From assembly GCF_014218805.1 (NCBI RefSeq), contig NZ_JACJUV010000001.1:1496001-1560000 (forward strand): a DNA stretch of 64,000 nt, given 5' to 3'. Every line of letters begins with the position of its first letter. The first letter of the stretch is position 1. The notes under the pieces are model-generated. The model had not been told where the DNA came from. It was given only the letters and a program-made list of their open reading frames with translations, and did no database searches. Below, piece by piece: positions 17,933-26,813 of the stretch. The position numbers were made by a program, and so were the translations under genes. Source of the stretch: Teredinibacter franksiae (GTDB lineage Bacteria; Pseudomonadota; Gammaproteobacteria; Pseudomonadales; Cellvibrionaceae).

Positions 17933-18022
17933 TTACCTGTCTAAGTAAATCAGCGCTGCAATAAGGCTGCCAAGGCCGTACACGCCTAAAGCCCCCAACA
18001 CAGACTCTAAAAGCAGAAACAC
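17933..18022 (-). CDS. Possible 29-residue hydrophobic small protein
   Basis: A GTG-started frame whose first base is the last base of the TAG stop of the upstream gene (18022-18660), a layout seen in translational coupling. The product is hydrophobic and ends YGLGSLIAALIYLDR, which matches the small frame at 16157-16234. It is too short to identify. Confidence 0.35.
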   Translation of the reverse strand: MFLLLESVLGALGVYGLGSLIAALIYLDR

Positions 18023-18660
18023 TAAGGCCGGGCTTTAAGCTTAACAGCGGGTTCTACACCTTCGGAAATTACGCAGTTAGCCCGATACTGTAGCTTACGC
18101 CCCGAAAGACTCCGCGCATCAAAATCCCAGTTAAACTCAGCTGCTTCTCCTTCATAAGCAATGGGTTCTACGTTATCGGGCGTTATCGGCTTCATTTGTA
18201 TCATTAGTGCTGTTTTTTCTTTGTATTTTTCCAGGCAAAGGTGGCGAAACCGAACTTTCCTTTTTTCACTTTGTTCCGCTAGCCGCTGCTCCTCAGCCAG
18301 CCTAATTTGCTCCACTTCCTCTGCTGACAGTACTTCAATTACAACCGGCTTGGTGGTGAGGGTCTCTTTCGTTGTTCCGTCAACCATTTCATTGTATGAG
18401 CGACCATCAGCCTTACGACAACGAATGATAAAAATGGGCTTCCCCGGCTGACTCTGATCCAGATCCAAGCTACCCCGCAATATCTCTGTACACACATCCA
18501 ATTTTTCGGCCGCCAGAGCCGATTCTTTTAAGTCTAGGTATAATTTGTGGTATTTAGTCGGAAGCCAAAGCCGAGATTCATCTAACGCGACTGCCGAACC
18601 CCCGATAAACCCAGAAAGCATGACCGCTCCACCGAATAGAATATTGCGACGTTGCATCAT
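18022..18660 (-). CDS. Exported protein of unknown function
   Basis: A 212-residue protein with a signal-peptide-like N-terminus (RRNILFGGAVMLSGFIGGSAVA). The centre is charged and probably helical (SAEEVEQIRLAEEQRLAEQSEKRK). Four cysteines in the mature part (DVCTEI, FIIRCRKA, HLCLEK, ANCVIS) may form two disulfides. No domain is recognised. It is followed with a one-base overlap by the tiny frame at 17933-18022. Confidence 0.7.
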   Translation of the reverse strand: MMQRRNILFGGAVMLSGFIGGSAVALDESRLWLPTKYHKLYLDLKESALAAEKLDVCTEILRGSLDLDQSQPGKPIFIIRCRKADGRSYNEMVDGTTKETLTTKPVVIEVLSAEEVEQIRLAEEQRLAEQSEKRKVRFRHLCLEKYKEKTALMIQMKPITPDNVEPIAYEGEAAEFNWDFDARSLSGRKLQYRANCVISEGVEPAVKLKARP

Positions 18661-18803
18661 GAGCCCCTCGGTTAGAACGAATAAAAACAGACACTGAAAG
18701 GCATCGATGAGTTAAATCGATGCCTTCATCTCACGTTAATAATAGTGTAAGTAGGCGCGAAAGGGGGGAGAGCTTGGCCGCTCGCTTGCCCAGGGCTGTT
18801 AGA

Positions 18804-19496
18804 CTAGCCTAGGGCAATCAACGTGTTGTAATCTAATTTTTCTCTCGGGGATATTGAAAGGCGGTCAAATTCGAAATTCCAGTGTACAAGTAGCCTAGCC
18901 AAGGCACGAGCCTGCTCGTCTAAACTTTTTAGTTCTTCTAGCGTACCTTTCGGCCCGGTATACAGTTTTACTTTTCGATGATTGGAAGCAAAGGCCTGAT
19001 CGGGGTAGGACATACGATAAACTTCAAGCTTCCAACGCAGGTTGTGGACCATGTTGCGGTAGTACTCAAGCTTAGTGTTCACCGAAATTTTGTGTACATC
19101 TTCCAGTTCGCCAAACACGGTAAAATCGGTTCCAAACACCATAACCGATTTGCAATGAGGGTCGGCAACAATGGTTGCTGTTCTTTGATGATCGATAAGA
19201 ATAGCCAAGTCGCCAAAAACTTCGCCTGGCGTAATGTAATTCACCACTTTGCGATCGCTTTCACCACTGCCGACAACTACCGCTAGCTGTCCCCTTAAAA
19301 GAAAGTAGAGCCACTGATCGTTTTGCCCCTGCTCCATCAACACTTCGCCGGGTCGGTATTCAATGACGCGCGAATAACTCATTAGCAAGTCGTACTGGTA
19401 CTGATCCTGCTGTTTAATTGCTTTGTAGAAAGGAATAGAAGATAACAGTGTATCCAGCGATTCCTGACGATATTTATGTAATGGATGAACTTCCAT
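18804..19496 (-). CDS. Cyclic nucleotide-binding domain protein
   Basis: A 230-residue protein with an N-terminal CRP-type cNMP-binding barrel (residues 20-135: EYRPGEVLMEQGQNDQWLYFLLRGQ, then GEVFGDLAIL followed by QRTATIVA). The QRTATI stretch replaces the RSA signature of true cAMP receptors. The C-terminal part is helical, with no recognisable CRP helix-turn-helix, so it probably does not bind DNA as CRP does. The ligand and partner are unknown. Confidence 0.85.
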   Translation of the reverse strand: MEVHPLHKYRQESLDTLLSSIPFYKAIKQQDQYQYDLLMSYSRVIEYRPGEVLMEQGQNDQWLYFLLRGQLAVVVGSGESDRKVVNYITPGEVFGDLAILIDHQRTATIVADPHCKSVMVFGTDFTVFGELEDVHKISVNTKLEYYRNMVHNLRWKLEVYRMSYPDQAFASNHRKVKLYTGPKGTLEELKSLDEQARALARLLVHWNFEFDRLSISPREKLDYNTLIALG

Positions 19497-19986
19497 AAGT
19501 CAGTGGCCTAAGGTCTTTCGAAATTAAAGATCAGCGAAGGATTGTTCTTGAAACATAGACGATTTACCGTGCCACGAGTCAATCTAGGCGCCCTTCGGCT
19601 GACAATTTTCCATTTTTGTAGCCTGAATCACGCCCGACTCGCCAGGGACGGCCATTCTACTTCGAACAATTCCATTTTGGCACCCTACTCTACTCAATAA
19701 CCGCTACTGCCACCGGGCGCACATGTATGCATTACTCAAAACCGGCTCCTTTACCCTCCCCGGTTTGAGATAAGGAAGAATTGGTGTACAGTAGTACTTT
19801 AGTTTCAGATTGATTGGCTGCCCTCTTCTAATGGCGCATGTTTCCCGATTAATTCTGTATAAGATATGTGACAACGGAGACAACTAAGAAAGCGGCAAAA
19901 GCTGCCCGTAATTTCTTAGAACGACAGGGACAGTACACCATAAAAAAAAACATCAGGGTAAGTATCAAACAGGCTACGAGACTCAT
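19497..19986. other. Non-coding stretch
   Basis: About 490 bases between divergent genes, with no supported gene. It probably carries the promoters of the cNMP-binding gene and the TonB-fusion gene; no clear site was picked out. Confidence 0.4.
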
Positions 19987-21183
19987 ATGTGTAAAAAAAA
20001 TATTCTACGCTACCTCAAGTACAAACTATTCATTGTTGTCGCGCTCTTGTTCACCTCTCATTCCTTCGCCGACACTTTGTTAAATGGTATTGCTATCCAC
20101 TCCGAACTCGGAAAAGACCGCTTCATTGCCGGGCTTTCAACCTCTTCCTTGTCGTCCGACTCGCGCGAGATTTTACTAGCCGCTGGAGACAAGCAGATAC
20201 AGGTTCGAATTCTAGCCAGCCGCTTATCCGCTCGCAGCTTTAAGCGAATGTGGATTGAAGGTATGGCCATTAACTCCAGCTCAGCCGAACTAACAGCAAA
20301 CGCCCAAAACATGGCCGACTTCAGTAACATGCTGAAGATAAAACTGATTGCGGGAGATATTTTTACTATTAGTCGCCAGGGGGAATCGGTAAACGTTATT
20401 CTCAACGGCACACAGTTAGGTGAAATATCCAGTACCGTGTTTTTCGACCTGCTGCTACGCACCTGGATTGGCCCTGTACCGCTATCTTCAAACTTTAGAG
20501 ACGATTTGCTCGTTGCCGGTAACATTGATGACGCCTTACTTTCACAGTTCGACTCAACCCTGCCGAGCGACGAGCGTATAGCCGCCGTGCAAAATGCCGT
20601 TGAGTCTCAACCCAAGCCGGTATCAAAGGTTGCGGCGGCTGCACCGGCCATTGACGTTGTTCCAGACGTAGGCGTGCCCGCTCCGCCCGCCATTGCTGCG
20701 CCGGCAGCCGTGGGAGCGGCTGCGGCAAAACCCGACATACAGGCCCCTACCCCACAACCCGTTGTACAGACCCCAACACCCGCTCCAGCGAAGCCTAAGC
20801 CTACTCCAGTACCCGTTCAGCAAGCGCTGTTAAACGCCGATTTGGTAGAGGAAGAAGAAGACGATTTCGACTTCACCGCCGAAAGCCTGCTAGGGCAACA
20901 GTTATACATTGCCAAGCTTAAAAAATGGACTTACAAGTACATCGAATACCCCCGAAGGGCACTAGAACGCTCTTGGCAAGGTAACGTACGCCTGAGTGTT
21001 ACTGTCAATCGCGCAGGCGTCGTTCAGGAGGTGGTCGTTGTGGAAGAGTCTCAGCACTCCACTCTAACCAAGGCCGCCGTAAAGGCGACAAAGAAAGCCA
21101 GCCCTTTCCCAGGTATGCCTAAAGAGATATCGGGTAATAGCTTCACCTTCACTCTACCGGTGGTTTTCAAGCTTAAGCAATAA
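19987..21183 (+). CDS. Chalcone-isomerase-like domain fused to a TonB C-terminal domain
   Basis: A 398-residue protein with three parts. Residues 1-28 are a signal peptide (KLFIVVALLFTSHSFA). Residues 30-180 match the bacterial chalcone-isomerase-like fold: ILLAAGDKQIQVRIL, SARSFKRMWIEGM, LIAGDIFTI, VILNGTQLGEI, FFDLLLRTWIG. Residues 208-285 form a Pro/Ala-rich linker, and residues about 303-398 a TonB C-terminal domain (YIEYPRRALERSWQGNVRLS). The N-terminus is a cleavable-looking signal, not a typical TonB anchor, so it may not couple to ExbBD in the usual way. The family role of the isomerase-like domain in bacteria is unclear, and the catalytic function is likely lost. Confidence 0.8.
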   Translation: MCKKNILRYLKYKLFIVVALLFTSHSFADTLLNGIAIHSELGKDRFIAGLSTSSLSSDSREILLAAGDKQIQVRILASRLSARSFKRMWIEGMAINSSSAELTANAQNMADFSNMLKIKLIAGDIFTISRQGESVNVILNGTQLGEISSTVFFDLLLRTWIGPVPLSSNFRDDLLVAGNIDDALLSQFDSTLPSDERIAAVQNAVESQPKPVSKVAAAAPAIDVVPDVGVPAPPAIAAPAAVGAAAAKPDIQAPTPQPVVQTPTPAPAKPKPTPVPVQQALLNADLVEEEEDDFDFTAESLLGQQLYIAKLKKWTYKYIEYPRRALERSWQGNVRLSVTVNRAGVVQEVVVVEESQHSTLTKAAVKATKKASPFPGMPKEISGNSFTFTLPVVFKLKQ

Positions 21184-21193
21184 ACCTTCGCCC

Positions 21194-21238
21194 CACACAA
21201 AAAAAGCCGCGCCTTTTGGGCTGCGGCTTTTTTGTGTG
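21194..21238. terminator. Bidirectional terminator
   Basis: The stem CACACAAAAAAAGCCGC pairs with GCGGCTTTTTTGTGTG around a GC-containing loop. It lies between two convergent genes and has A and T tracts for both directions. Confidence 0.9.
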
Positions 21239-21253
21239 TATTTGAAAGCGATA

Positions 21254-21814
21254 TTAACGACGAGCAGCTAATTTTTCTAAGCGCTCCAGCACTACGCGCT
21301 GTATGTCCTTTACGTCCATTTCAGATAACTTTGGCAAATGTGCCAAGTTCAGCATGTGTAGGTGTAAACAGGGCGTATCGGCGTTAAGTTCACGTAAATC
21401 ACCCTTCATAAGCACCGGCAAAAAAGGCTTATCTTGCGGACGCTTTTGATTGATTAGCTTCAACCCCACTTCCAATGGCACGGCTCGGCCACAGCTATCT
21501 TCAGACTTTAAGGGCAATATGATGTTCAAACGATTGGACTCACCCTCGGGGTCGGCGGGTACAATAAACAAGCCGGTTGGGCGAACAGTCTCTTCGATAA
21601 TACCGTGCAGTGTGTCGTGATGAGCATAGGGGTTAGGAAGAATAACCAGCTTTCTGTTTTCTTCTTTTGGGAAAAAAATATTGTAATTGGTATAGAGCTG
21701 CTCGACTGAACCAGAGTAAACACACAACTGGTTTTCAAATCCCATTACAAAATCTTGAGCTTTCTGCCGCTTATTAAAATTGTCTAAATCCCAAACAAGA
21801 TCTTTATTGTCCAT
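21254..21814 (-). CDS. Conserved-looking cytosolic protein, function unknown
   Basis: A 186-residue soluble protein without signal peptide or membrane span. The sequence includes PNPYAHHDTLHGIIEE, GLFIVPADPEGESNRLNIILPL and CLHLHMLNLAHLP, with several histidines. No domain is recognised. It lies upstream of the convergent terminator and about 90 bases after the receiver-domain gene on the same strand, so co-transcription is possible. Confidence 0.6.
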   Translation of the reverse strand: MDNKDLVWDLDNFNKRQKAQDFVMGFENQLCVYSGSVEQLYTNYNIFFPKEENRKLVILPNPYAHHDTLHGIIEETVRPTGLFIVPADPEGESNRLNIILPLKSEDSCGRAVPLEVGLKLINQKRPQDKPFLPVLMKGDLRELNADTPCLHLHMLNLAHLPKLSEMDVKDIQRVVLERLEKLAARR

Positions 21815-21906
21815 ACAAAACAGACTCTACCACGTGGAGAACGCGTCGATGTTAACACTGATCAGGCAAAATCTAAAACCCCGCTGCTATAGACTATTTA
21901 TTACCC

Positions 21907-23112
21907 CTAGAACAACTCAACACCGGATTCGTCCATATTGCGTGCGACGAGTAGGGTGTCGGTGTAAGTGTCGCCCCCGGAATGATGGGGTTCAAATGAC
22001 TCCAAGCTCTCCTCTATGGCCATCTCGAGTTTTGCAAAGACTTCATCTACCACCAAACCATCGTTAAAAATGCGGTTGGTCTCTTCGATGGCTCGAATAG
22101 TGGCATGCTCTAGAAATTCTTCATTTTCTTCGGTGAGCGCAAGCGTGGGAACCCTCGACTGAATTAATTCAGCTACATTTTCTACCTCGTTGACAATATC
22201 GCACATTACTTTCTGGTAAGACTCTTTAAGCGTAACCATTACCACGCTAACGTCTTCCGATATTCTTTTTAAATGTGCTTTTTCTTCAATCAACTTTTGC
22301 TTGTCTTCCAACACTAAAATACGAGCATTTAACCCCTGAAGCAACGAAAAAGTGTTGTCTTTGATTGCGCCATACTTGTCGGCATCATCGGCCGGCATGT
22401 TTTTGATCAATAACGAAACGCGCTCAAAATTGATGATAGTACGACTACCAAAATCAATGTAACGGCCGTTATTGGCCAACTGCTCCAGCATCTGGGACTC
22501 GAGGTCTTTTGCCATCCCGTGCGCTTCCATATTTTTAGTTCCCAGTGAGCTACGCATCTGTAAGCTGCAATGTAGGCCATACCGGCTCAATGTGTGGAAG
22601 AGCTGCTGCCCTAACTGATCGAGGTTATCGCTTTCATGTACCGCAAGCAAAAATTGGATATTGGCTCCCAAATCGCTGGCGCCTGTCAATGCTGTATGTG
22701 CAGCCTGGTTTGCATCCTGAAGCCGGGATTTTAGCTGGCGACGGGCAATTTGATTGAAAATACTTTTGGTGATACGTGTGCACGCCTCCTCCTTGAAAAT
22801 TGAGTTGTCTAGGAAATCATCACAGCCAATTTCAAGCGCCCTAAGCTTATCTTCAACTTCGTAAGATTCCGCCATAACAACCAGTGGCGTATCCGCCATA
22901 ACACCCGGCTCCAGCAGTTGCTGGCAACCGCGCATATCCACCACCCCCACTTTAATACAGTCGTACACGACTATGTCATAGTCACTAGTCGCCAGTAAAT
23001 TCAGTGCAGTCTCTACCGAAGACACAATTTCGGCGTCAAAGTGTTGGGCAATATGCTCGCCAAGCGCCGAAATCTGCTCTAGATACAGCAGTACTACTTT
23101 CTTTGTAGCCAT
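21907..23112 (-). CDS. Receiver-domain protein with coiled C-terminal region
   Basis: A 401-residue protein. Residues 1-120 look like a response-regulator receiver (VVLLYLEQISALGEHIAQHFDAEIV, DYDIVVYDCIKVG, PLVVMAESYEVEDKLRALEIGCDDFL). The receiver asparagine/aspartate pattern is unusual: the expected acidic pair near residue 8 is LYLEQ. The middle resembles a GAF-like sensor. The C-terminus is rich in helical segments (EDKQKLIEEKAHLKRISED), with no DNA-binding or enzymatic output. It is probably a signalling scaffold. Confidence 0.7.
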   Translation of the reverse strand: MATKKVVLLYLEQISALGEHIAQHFDAEIVSSVETALNLLATSDYDIVVYDCIKVGVVDMRGCQQLLEPGVMADTPLVVMAESYEVEDKLRALEIGCDDFLDNSIFKEEACTRITKSIFNQIARRQLKSRLQDANQAAHTALTGASDLGANIQFLLAVHESDNLDQLGQQLFHTLSRYGLHCSLQMRSSLGTKNMEAHGMAKDLESQMLEQLANNGRYIDFGSRTIINFERVSLLIKNMPADDADKYGAIKDNTFSLLQGLNARILVLEDKQKLIEEKAHLKRISEDVSVVMVTLKESYQKVMCDIVNEVENVAELIQSRVPTLALTEENEEFLEHATIRAIEETNRIFNDGLVVDEVFAKLEMAIEESLESFEPHHSGGDTYTDTLLVARNMDESGVELF

Positions 23113-23442
23113 TACAAGCCTATCTCCGAAAACAAACCATTGCGGGAGCCCCCCGGTTACCAGAAAGGCTCATATCCAAACGTCATACCGTATAAATCTA
23201 GATCAGGCTTGCCCGCAATACCAATTTGGGCCGCGGCAATAAAACGATAGGCGCCATATTTATTGTTTTGTCCATCGATCTGGTGAATTTCAAATAATCA
23301 TCACGGGCTAATATCACCTGCTAAATTTAAGAGGGCAGCTAAGTATTTCGCAGCCCCTCTGCATCGCCCTATCCGACAACGGGTATTTAGGGCCAATTAA
23401 ACGCAGGCCTATCTATCTCGATCAACTTCGTAAGGCTAAAAC
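23113..23442. other. Intergenic region with a gene remnant
   Basis: About 330 bases between divergent genes. It contains the 46-codon remnant at 23157-23297 and presumably the promoters of both neighbours. Confidence 0.4.
23157..23297 (-). pseudogene. C-terminal gene remnant
   Basis: An open stretch of about 46 codons without a start, preceded by a stop, translates to sequence such as KYGAYRFIAAAQIGIAGKP and ends LYGMTFGYEPFW. The alternating hydrophobic pattern and final aromatic residue resemble the last strands of an outer-membrane barrel protein. It is likely the tail of a deleted gene. Confidence 0.35.
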
Positions 23443-24315
23443 ATGGCAGCAGCAACACCCCACCAAGAAGAACCTCAACCCGTTGAAGCACTGATTGTGG
23501 AGTCAATAAAAACAGACCACATCGATGTTCCCATGCTGCCCGAAGTGGCGGGGAGAGTGGTGCGGCTCACACAAAACCCAGATTCCGATGCCGCTAAACT
23601 GGCCAGCTTGATTCAAAGTGATCAAACACTGGCTGGGCACGTTATGCGTGTCGCAAACTCAGCGCTATACAGCCCTAACAGCAGCCTTGTCTCTCTGCAG
23701 CAGGCTACTGCACGGCTGGGGATGAAGCTCATTGCTGAAATTGCATTGGCTGCCTCGATAAACTCCACTTTGTTCAACACGCCTGGCTACGAAGCCCATA
23801 TTCAGTATCAAATCCGCTACTCGCTACTGTCAGGGCTTTGGGCAAAGGAAATCGCACGCGCCTGTAGGCGCAACGTAGAAGCCGCCTTTATAACCGGGCT
23901 ATTACACGATATAGGTCGCCCCGTAGCGATACAGACCATACTCGCTAAAAGTGCGCAGCAGGGCATTGAGCTAAGTACAGATACCGTTCTGGAGTTGGAA
24001 ACCAAGTACCAACGAAAAATTGGGGTAAGAGTTGTAGAGCAATGGGATATGCCCAATGCCGTCATTGATGTAGTCAAACATTTCGACGATTTCACCGCCG
24101 CTGGTGCAGCGATGAATCAAACAATGATTGCGGTGGCAGGGGCCCAGATCGCAAGCCATTTCATGTGTGAGCAAGGTTCACAGGGTTGCCTCACTCGCGA
24201 CCAGTTAGTTTCCCACCCGGTACTGGCGGAACTCAATCTATATCAGGATGAAATTTTGCAGGTTTTGGAAAAGGAAGACCTCGTAAACTCGGCTATGGAA
24301 TCTATGACAAAGTGA
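23443..24315 (+). CDS. HDOD-domain signalling protein
   Basis: A 290-residue protein with an HDOD domain over nearly its whole length: IDVPMLPEVAGRVVRLTQNPDSD, LIQSDQTLAGHVMRVANSALYS, then the partially kept HD signature LLHDIGRP. HDOD proteins act in signal transduction and regulation. The stop overlaps a 14-base tandem duplication from which the next gene starts, about 11 bases away, so the two are probably co-transcribed. Confidence 0.85.
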   Translation: MAAATPHQEEPQPVEALIVESIKTDHIDVPMLPEVAGRVVRLTQNPDSDAAKLASLIQSDQTLAGHVMRVANSALYSPNSSLVSLQQATARLGMKLIAEIALAASINSTLFNTPGYEAHIQYQIRYSLLSGLWAKEIARACRRNVEAAFITGLLHDIGRPVAIQTILAKSAQQGIELSTDTVLELETKYQRKIGVRVVEQWDMPNAVIDVVKHFDDFTAAGAAMNQTMIAVAGAQIASHFMCEQGSQGCLTRDQLVSHPVLAELNLYQDEILQVLEKEDLVNSAMESMTK

Positions 24316-24333
24316 GTGCGACAAAGTGAGTGA
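24306..24333 (+). repeat. 14-bp tandem duplication at the HDOD/sthA junction
   Basis: GACAAAGTGAGTGC (24306-24319) and GACAAAGTGAGTGA (24320-24333) lie head to tail. The first copy holds the HDOD stop codon and the second holds the GTG start of sthA. Confidence 0.85.
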
Positions 24334-25726
24334 GACAAACACAAACTACGATATGCTTATTGTAGGTAGTGGCCCTGCGGGCCAAAAAGCCGCTGTTCAA
24401 GCAAAACGTTCGGGCGCTCGTGTAGCCCTTATTGAAAAAACACGCGAACTGGGTGGCTCCTGTGTACACCGAGGGACCATCCCCTCCAAAACATTACGCG
24501 AAAACGCTCTGCGCGTTAAAAATATGCGCTTAAACGCCGCACTTGCCAACTTTGAATTAGCCGAAGATGTTGAACTGGCAACGCTTATCAATAGACTTAA
24601 CGACGTGCTTCTAGCTCACGACACCTATATGCGCCGCCAATTAGAGCGCAACGGTGTTGAAATGATTCATGGCCGTGCACGCTTTCTCAGCGCAAACCAG
24701 ATGGAGGTGACATCAGTAAAAGCCGAGAAACAGATACTGGAAAGCAAAAATATAATAATTGCCAGCGGCTCCTATCCTCGGCACCCCGATAATATTCCGA
24801 TTGACCACGAATACCTATTTGATAGCGACTCCATTCTCTCCATGATGTATCTACCCAAAAGCCTCACAGTATTAGGCGGCGGCGTTATTGCCAGCGAATA
24901 CGCCTCGATATTTCAGGCGCTAGGCGTAAAGGTCACCATGATCGATAAATATCCCAGGCCTCTGGGCTTTTTGGACGATGACCTTACCGAAACCTTTATC
25001 AATGGCTTCAAGCATATGGGTGGCACTTGGATGGGTGAAACGAAAATCGCCAAGGCATACTGGAATGGCTTTGATGCGGTGGTGGTAGAAACCGAAAACG
25101 GCAAACAAATTCACAGCGAAAAACTACTCTGCGCCGCCGGCCGTATTGCGCATGTAAAAGAATTGGAAATTGCCAACGCAGGTCTTGAATTGAACCAATA
25201 CGGTTTAATCAGCGTCGACGAAAACCTGCGTACCGCCGTACCCTCTATTTATGCCGCAGGCGATGTCATTGGCCCCCCCTCTTTGGCTTCTGCTTCCATG
25301 GAGCAAGGCCGAAGAGCCGCCTGCAATGCCATGGGCGTTGCTAGCGGAGTAATGCATAACATCATACCTGTAGGTATTTATTCCATACCTGAATTATCGT
25401 CAATTGGTATCAGCGAAACCAAAGCCCGCGAACTGCACGGCGACGTATTAGTAGGCGTAGCCAAGTTCGACGAAATTGCGCGGGGCCAGATTTCCGGCAC
25501 CCAAGATGGCATGCTCAAAATTGTTTCCGACCCTAACGGGGAAAAAATACTGGGTGTGATGATTGTGGGTGAGGGGGCAACCGAGCTCATTCACATTGGC
25601 CAAATGGCCTTGCTCGCTAATGCCGATATCGATATTTTTGTCGAAAGTATTTTTAACTTCCCCACACTGGCAGAAGCCTATCGCGCAGCAGCGCTGGAGA
25701 TTGTGCACCAGCGCAAGAAGTTATAG
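24326..25726 (+). CDS. sthA: Soluble pyridine nucleotide transhydrogenase
   Basis: A 466-residue flavoprotein of the disulfide-reductase fold. The FAD-binding GSGPAGQKAA is at the N-terminus. The GGSCVHRGTIPSKTLRE segment keeps one Cys, while the second Cys of the redox pair is Thr, as in SthA. The NAD-binding GGGVIASEYAS, the FAD-binding YAAGDVIGPPSLASAS and the dimerisation domain complete it. It catalyses reversible hydride transfer between NADPH and NAD. The start is GTG at 24326; no upstream ATG fits. Confidence 0.9.
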   Translation: MSETNTNYDMLIVGSGPAGQKAAVQAKRSGARVALIEKTRELGGSCVHRGTIPSKTLRENALRVKNMRLNAALANFELAEDVELATLINRLNDVLLAHDTYMRRQLERNGVEMIHGRARFLSANQMEVTSVKAEKQILESKNIIIASGSYPRHPDNIPIDHEYLFDSDSILSMMYLPKSLTVLGGGVIASEYASIFQALGVKVTMIDKYPRPLGFLDDDLTETFINGFKHMGGTWMGETKIAKAYWNGFDAVVVETENGKQIHSEKLLCAAGRIAHVKELEIANAGLELNQYGLISVDENLRTAVPSIYAAGDVIGPPSLASASMEQGRRAACNAMGVASGVMHNIIPVGIYSIPELSSIGISETKARELHGDVLVGVAKFDEIARGQISGTQDGMLKIVSDPNGEKILGVMIVGEGATELIHIGQMALLANADIDIFVESIFNFPTLAEAYRAAALEIVHQRKKL

Positions 25727-25729
25727 CGG

Positions 25730-26794
25730 TTATTCGCTCGTTAGCCTGTCCAGTGAAATACGTGTTTTTACCAGACCTCGACCGGAACTCAGTAAAACAC
25801 CGATCCAACGTGTTTCATCGACACTTTCTAGGGCAATCTTAACCGTAATTGTTAGTGGAATAGACAACAGCATGCCCACTGGGCCCAGTACCCACCCCCA
25901 AAATACTAACGACAGAAACACCACCAATGTAGATAAATCTAATCCCCGCCCCATTACCCGAGGCTCGAGGATATTACCCACACCAAGATTAACCGCTAAA
26001 AAGCCCACGCCAACAAGCACGGCATCTCCCACCCCCAGCTGAACCACGGCCAATAGTACCGCCGGTATAGCCGCAATAATGGAGCCTAAAGTAGGTACGA
26101 AATTCAGCAAAAATGCCAGCATTCCCCAGAGTACAAAATAGTCGACGCCAAGGATCCAAAGCCACACCAGTATTATGGTGCCTGTGAGTAAACTCATCAA
26201 CGCCTTGATCGCCATGTAGCGATTTACGCCGGCACTAAATTGGTTAATGGCCTCAATGGTTTTTTCTGAATTGCGCGAAGTACTTTTTAACTTTTCAGAA
26301 AACCCAACCTCCTCACCTAAAATAAAGACTACTGTAAGCAATATCATAAAGGCATTGGTCATCAAATTACCTAGCCCCGCCAGCGTGTTTCCGGCAACGG
26401 CTAAGGCTGCCCCAGGATTAAAACTGGAACGTATTAGCTCAGCGTCAACCGATACTCCGAGCGTCGAAAGCTTTTGAAATAAGCCGGCTGTAATCTCAGA
26501 GAGGCGCAACTGATACTCGGGTAAATCTTGGCGAAAATCGCCAATGGCTGAACCGACGACTATACCGACTACAGTGCCGCCAATCACAATATTAAGTATA
26601 ACGATTAACATCGCCAGCCACCCAGGTACACCTCGAGCTTTTAACCAAAGGAGCGGGGGCGTGCATATAACCGCGACAAATAACGAAAGAAGAAATGGGA
26701 CCAGCAAGGATTCTGCGGTGCGCATGCCGGCAACAACAATAATAAACGCCGCCAGTGCAACTAAAAAAGCGGTTATCGGTGAACGTTGTTCCAT
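25730..26794 (-). CDS. AI-2E-family transporter
   Basis: A 354-residue polytopic membrane protein of the AI-2E/PerM family, with an N-terminal pair of spans (ITAFLVALAAFIIVVAGM, LLVPFLLSLFVAVICTP), a central soluble part and several C-terminal spans. The conserved YFVLWGMLAFLLNFVPTLGS and GNILEPRVMGRGLDLSTLVV segments are characteristic. Family members export small molecules or ions; the substrate here is unknown. It is convergent with sthA, with stop codons only a few bases apart, and about 20 bases after the acyltransferase gene. Confidence 0.9.
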   Translation of the reverse strand: MEQRSPITAFLVALAAFIIVVAGMRTAESLLVPFLLSLFVAVICTPPLLWLKARGVPGWLAMLIVILNIVIGGTVVGIVVGSAIGDFRQDLPEYQLRLSEITAGLFQKLSTLGVSVDAELIRSSFNPGAALAVAGNTLAGLGNLMTNAFMILLTVVFILGEEVGFSEKLKSTSRNSEKTIEAINQFSAGVNRYMAIKALMSLLTGTIILVWLWILGVDYFVLWGMLAFLLNFVPTLGSIIAAIPAVLLAVVQLGVGDAVLVGVGFLAVNLGVGNILEPRVMGRGLDLSTLVVFLSLVFWGWVLGPVGMLLSIPLTITVKIALESVDETRWIGVLLSSGRGLVKTRISLDRLTSE

Positions 26795-26813
26795 TAGTCA
26801 CATCCTTCAGGTT

